From JAWXTP01 sp044433415 (GTDB lineage: Bacteria > Bacteroidota > Bacteroidia > Bacteroidales > Rikenellaceae): a DNA stretch of 6,957 bases. The notes under the pieces are model-generated. The model was not told the DNA's origin and did not search any database. It saw nothing but the letters and a program-made list of their open reading frames with translations. The translations under genes were made by a program, and so were the position numbers. The stretch spans positions 1-6,957 of the forward strand of contig JAWXTP010000141.1 of assembly GCA_044433415.1 (NCBI GenBank), read 5' to 3'. This document shows positions 4,439 through 6,957 of the stretch, piece after piece. How positions within the stretch are numbered: position 1 is the stretch's first letter; each line of letters starts with the position of its first letter.

Positions 4439-5419
4439 ATGAAAAAGGTACGTTTTGGAATAGTAGGTACTTCATTAATAGTGGATAAGGTGCTAAAAGG
4501 AGCATTTTTAGATGAACGCTTTGAATTTGTAGCATTATATTCTCGTAAGCAGGAAACAGGAGAGGCTTTTGCTTCAAAATATGGAGTGCAGCATGTTTTT
4601 ACTTCACTTGAGGAGATGACAAGTAGTGATCTTATAGACGCTGTTTATATAGCATCACCTAATAGCTGTCATGCTGAGCAGGCTATCTGTGCTATGAATA
4701 ATAAGAAGCATGTGTTATGTGAAAAACCTTTTGCCTCTAGTGCTGACGAGGTGCGCTCTATGATAGAATGTGCCAAACGTAATGGAGTAACACTTATGGA
4801 GGCTATGAAATCTACCTTAACACCTAACTTTACTGCTATACGTGAGAATCTTCCAAAGATAGGAAAGGTGAGACGTTACCTAGGGACTTACATAAATTAT
4901 TCATCACGTTATGATAATTACCGAGCAGGTATACTAGAGAATACCTTCATGCCTGAGCTTACTAATGGCGCTATAATGGATATAGGGGTTTATGCTGTCT
5001 ATCCTATGGTAGTGCTTTTCGGGAAACCTCAGTCTGTGCAGTCTACAGGTACTATGTTAGAATCGGGAGTAGATGCTGAGGGTACAGCGATATTTAAATA
5101 TGATGGTTTTACAGCAGTAGCTTTGTTCTCTAAGGTTTGTCGATCGGAAGTACCTACAGAGATACAGGGTGAAGATGGCACTATAATAGTTGACAAGATA
5201 AATACCGTAAAAAATGTAGAGTTTGTAGACCGTGTAGCCAAAACAAAGGTTAGTATTAATCGCCCTAGTGCCCCATCAGAATATTTCTATGAGATAGAGG
5301 AGTTTATAAATCTTATTGAAGCAGGTAAGCAAGAATCTGATGTTAACTCGTGGGATATCTCCCTTACTGTTATGGAACTTGTTGATGAAATAAGAAATAA
5401 CATTTGGGAAAATAATTAG
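4439..5419 (+). CDS. Gfo/Idh/MocA-family oxidoreductase
   Basis: This 326-residue cytoplasmic NAD(P)-dependent oxidoreductase has the two-domain Gfo/Idh/MocA layout. The N-terminal Rossmann fold (about 1-120) begins VRFGIVGTSLI, the GxxGTxxI variant common in the family. The second strand ends LYSRK (33-37), whose Ser-Arg often indicates NADP(H) preference. DAVYIASPNSCHAEQ (67-81) and the family signature HVLCEKPFA (91-99) follow, with K96 the likely catalytic lysine. In the C-terminal sheet domain, NGAIMDIGVYAVYP (176-189) carries the conserved Asp and Tyr near the substrate. Length is normal and the frame intact. AAAGGG lies 9-14 nt before the ATG, so a Shine-Dalgarno contribution is possible. 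I see no convincing -7 box on this strand. The gene stands alone, divergent from the transporter and ended by a strong hairpin. Substrate (a sugar, inositol or dihydrodiol in relatives) is not predictable. Confidence 0.93.
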   Translation: MKKVRFGIVGTSLIVDKVLKGAFLDERFEFVALYSRKQETGEAFASKYGVQHVFTSLEEMTSSDLIDAVYIASPNSCHAEQAICAMNNKKHVLCEKPFASSADEVRSMIECAKRNGVTLMEAMKSTLTPNFTAIRENLPKIGKVRRYLGTYINYSSRYDNYRAGILENTFMPELTNGAIMDIGVYAVYPMVVLFGKPQSVQSTGTMLESGVDAEGTAIFKYDGFTAVALFSKVCRSEVPTEIQGEDGTIIVDKINTVKNVEFVDRVAKTKVSINRPSAPSEYFYEIEEFINLIEAGKQESDVNSWDISLTVMELVDEIRNNIWENN

Positions 5420-5448
5420 CAGTACGCTCATAAGTATAGATTTTGAAT

Positions 5449-5495
5449 AGATAACTGCCTTTTTTGTAAAATTTTTACAAAAAAGGCAGTTGTCT
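5449..5495 (+). terminator. Strong intrinsic terminator after the oxidoreductase gene
   Basis: A 19-bp perfect stem, 5453-5471 with 5473-5491 (AACTGCC/GGCAGTT at the base, A/T at the top), extends to about 23 bp at 5449-5495 with one G-T pair. The innermost A/T pairs would open to form the loop. It begins about 30 nt after the stop codon. The stem contains T and A runs, so it could work in both directions, and it separates this gene from luxS. Confidence 0.85.
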
Positions 5496-5563
5496 TTATG
5501 TTTTTGGATAAGATAACGCATAGTTTTGTAAATGTCGTGCAAAGTGTTAACGCTAAAATATAG

Positions 5564-5610
5564 CACGCTTGTCGTTATTAATCATTAATCATTTATCATT
5601 AATCATTAAA
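5564..5610 (-). repeat. Third heptamer-plus-core repeat, upstream of luxS
   Basis: CACGCTTGTCG at 5564-5574 is identical to 2379-2389 in the composite element. It is followed after 2 nt by a heptamer array: ATTAATC (5577-5583), ATTAATC, ATTTATC, ATTAATC, then a partial ATTAAA to 5610. Read on the minus strand the order is heptamers then CGACAAGCGTG, as in the other copies, although the heptamer is unrelated to AGCTTGT. The array ends 6 nt before the luxS -7 box and covers the place where a -33 element should be. Confidence 0.7.
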
Positions 5611-5616
5611 ATTCCT

Positions 5617-5624
5617 TATCTTTG
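5617..5624 (+). promoter_or_regulatory. -7 box of the luxS promoter
   Basis: TATCTTTG matches the TAnnTTTG consensus exactly and predicts a start near 5631, about 19 nt before the luxS ATG. The -33 position (about 5594-5596) lies in the ATTAATC array and lacks TTG, so recognition rests on the -7 box and A/T-rich upstream DNA. A change in heptamer copy number would alter the sequence at -33. Confidence 0.7.
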
Positions 5625-5649
5625 TGGTCGAATTTTAAAATATATAATA

Positions 5650-6120
5650 ATGACACCAGTATCGTTTACAATTGATCACACTAAGTTAGTACCAGGTATT
5701 TACCTACAGGCAGAACCAGGTAAAGTATACACTTATGATTTGCGATTTGTAGCACCAGCAGTTTCAGAAACTGAGGGTATTCCTCAGGCTGTGATGCACA
5801 CTTTTGAACATTGCTTAGCGCAATATTTACGTGGTAATGCTTCTTTTAAAGATAATATCCTTTATGTTGGACCAATGGGTTGTTGTACAGGGTTCTACTT
5901 GCTTATGAATAAAGAAGTAGCATTTTCTGAGATAGCTAAATATTTAATAGGAGCATTTGAGTATGTGTTGTCTATAGATGAAATCCCTGCTGCAAATGCC
6001 GAGCAGTGTGGTAATTACCGTTTGAATGACTTAGCGAAAGCTAAGGGACTTTCTGTGAAATTAAAAGAGATATTCAAAGAAGGTAACTATTGTACAGAAT
6101 ACCCTGAGTTGGTTTATTAG
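5650..6120 (+). CDS. luxS: S-ribosylhomocysteine lyase LuxS
   Basis: The 156-residue cytoplasmic enzyme cleaves S-ribosylhomocysteine to homocysteine and DPD, the precursor of autoinducer-2, in the activated methyl cycle. All expected active-site features are present: SFTIDHTKL (5-13), R32 in YDLRF, metal-binding HTFEH (H50, H54, with catalytic E53), the catalytic cysteine C78 in GPMGCCTGFY, and the third metal ligand C120 in EQCGNY. I start at ATG 5650. The frame is open further upstream, to an ATG at about 5569, but that stretch contains the promoter and the heptamer repeats, and LuxS proteins begin just before the SFT-x-DH motif. The leader is A/T-rich without a Shine-Dalgarno sequence. 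The downstream exporter gene starts 39 nt after the stop, so co-transcription is likely. Confidence 0.96.
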   Translation: MTPVSFTIDHTKLVPGIYLQAEPGKVYTYDLRFVAPAVSETEGIPQAVMHTFEHCLAQYLRGNASFKDNILYVGPMGCCTGFYLLMNKEVAFSEIAKYLIGAFEYVLSIDEIPAANAEQCGNYRLNDLAKAKGLSVKLKEIFKEGNYCTEYPELVY

Positions 6121-6159
6121 AACTCCCCTCAAGGGAACTTCAAAAATTAAAAATAATTA

Positions 6160-6957
6160 ATGAGAAAAAGGATTTTAGTTGACAAGAGTTATTATAAAAA
6201 TATATTAACTCTTGCAACGCCTATTATTCTAGCTAATGCAGGTCAGTCTGTAGTGATGCTAGCAGATAATATAATGGTGGGAAGGCTGGGTGCAGTACCT
6301 CTTGCCGCAGCGTCTTTAGCAGGAGCTATAATACATGTAGCGTTAGTGTTTGTTATGGGTTTGACTTTAAGTCTTACGCCAGTAGTGGGGGAGTTGTTCG
6401 CTAATAAAAATTATAAGCGATGTGCTTTGTTTTTTGAAAATTCACTTTCTCTAAATGTTATCACAGTGTTGGCGGTGACAGTGTTATTGTCGCTTTTTAT
6501 ACCTTTCTTTGATAATATAGGGCAGGAACCCCAAGTGGTAGAACTAGCAATACCTTTCTATACATTATTGTTGTTCTCTGTTGTACCTTTGGTGTTATTC
6601 TTTACCTTCAAACAGTTTATGGAGGGTATAGGCAATACAAAAGTAGCAATGTATATAACGCTTATCTGTAATGTTATCAATGTAGTGTTAAATTATGTTC
6701 TTATCTATGGTAAGTTAGGTATGCCTGCAATGGGGGCTACAGGAGCCGCGGCTTCTACTCTTGTCTGTAGAACGTTGATGCCAATAATGTTCTTTGCTTA
6801 CATGTATAGGAAAATAGAGTATAAACGTTATTTTTACTTCTTTAAACGTAGCTACTTAAAGGCTAAGGAACATATACAGCTTTTAAAGATAGGTCTTCCA
6901 ATCTCAGCTCAGCTAGTTGTAGAGGTGTCATGCCTAAGTTTTATCATGGTAATGTGA
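6160..6957 (+). pseudogene. MATE-family multidrug/sodium antiporter, cut short by TGA
   Basis: The 265 codons encode the first part of a MATE inner-membrane exporter, a family that expels drugs or metabolites in exchange for Na+ or H+. TM1 has TPIILANAGQSVVMLADNIMVGRLG (20-44, with D36), and TM2 ASLAGAIIHVALVFVMGLTL. The TM5 region shows FMEGIGNTKVAM (153-164), then NVINVVLNYVLIYG and MGATGAAASTLVCR (191-204). Residues 1-215 thus make the complete N-terminal six-helix lobe. LLKIGLPISAQLVVE (241-255) then opens TM7 before the frame ends with TGA at 6955-6957. Complete members have about 440-460 residues, so nearly all of the second lobe is missing. The window ends at the stop, so I cannot tell a nonsense mutation, frameshift or sequencing error from a real short gene. 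It follows luxS by 39 nt. A simple full-length CDS is excluded by the stop. Confidence 0.75.

Noticed and set aside
5029..5566. Minus-strand open frames of 70 and 96 codons
   Set aside because: The first is antisense to the oxidoreductase; the second crosses its 3' end and the terminator hairpin and starts in the repeat region. Neither has recognisable features.
6118..6140. Terminator between luxS and the MATE gene (CTCCCCTCAAGGGAAC)
   Set aside because: The stem is only about four clean pairs with a mismatch and no T-tract, too weak to separate the two genes.

Overview
The window looks like chromosomal DNA from a low-GC member of the Bacteroidota. Three promoters carry the -7 box TAnnTTTG typical of that phylum. 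Most starts have an A-rich leader and no clear Shine-Dalgarno sequence, the tRNA gene does not encode its CCA end, and luxS is present. No species can be named from the sequence.

Layout. Positions 1-367 are AT-rich and hold a long perfect hairpin and the promoter of a tRNA-Met(CAT) gene (368-441). A bidirectional hairpin (451-482) separates the tRNA from a minus-strand AbiE-type toxin-antitoxin pair: antitoxin/regulator abiEi (1962 down to 1339) and nucleotidyltransferase toxin abiEii (1342 down to 521), joined by an ATGA overlap. Positions 1995-2405 have no gene but are full of repeats: heptamer arrays, a perfect 26-bp inverted repeat, a 9-bp tandem array and several copies of a GCGACAAGCG core. 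One arm of this structure supplies the stop codon of a short minus-strand AlkD-like HEAT-repeat protein (2852 down to 2406). Upstream of that gene are a 16-bp-stem hairpin and a sodium-dependent amino-acid transporter of the NSS family (4290 down to 2944). A shared upstream region with a good minus-strand promoter and 11-bp direct repeats separates the transporter from a divergent Gfo/Idh/MocA oxidoreductase (4439-5419), which ends at a strong terminator. A second repeat locus (5564-5610) precedes a luxS promoter and luxS (5650-6120). Thirty-nine bases later a MATE-family exporter begins (6160) and stops at a TGA at the last base of the window, about 60% of the usual length.

How the parts relate. 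AbiEi and AbiEii form a self-contained defence or maintenance module beside a tRNA gene; no attachment-site duplication is visible. luxS and the MATE gene probably share a transcript. The transporter and oxidoreductase are divergent neighbours with no proven common pathway. The most unusual signal is the repeat family: a heptamer array whose sequence differs between sites, always on the same side of a conserved (G)GCGACAAGCG core, seen at 2081-2150, 2209-2414 and 5564-5610.
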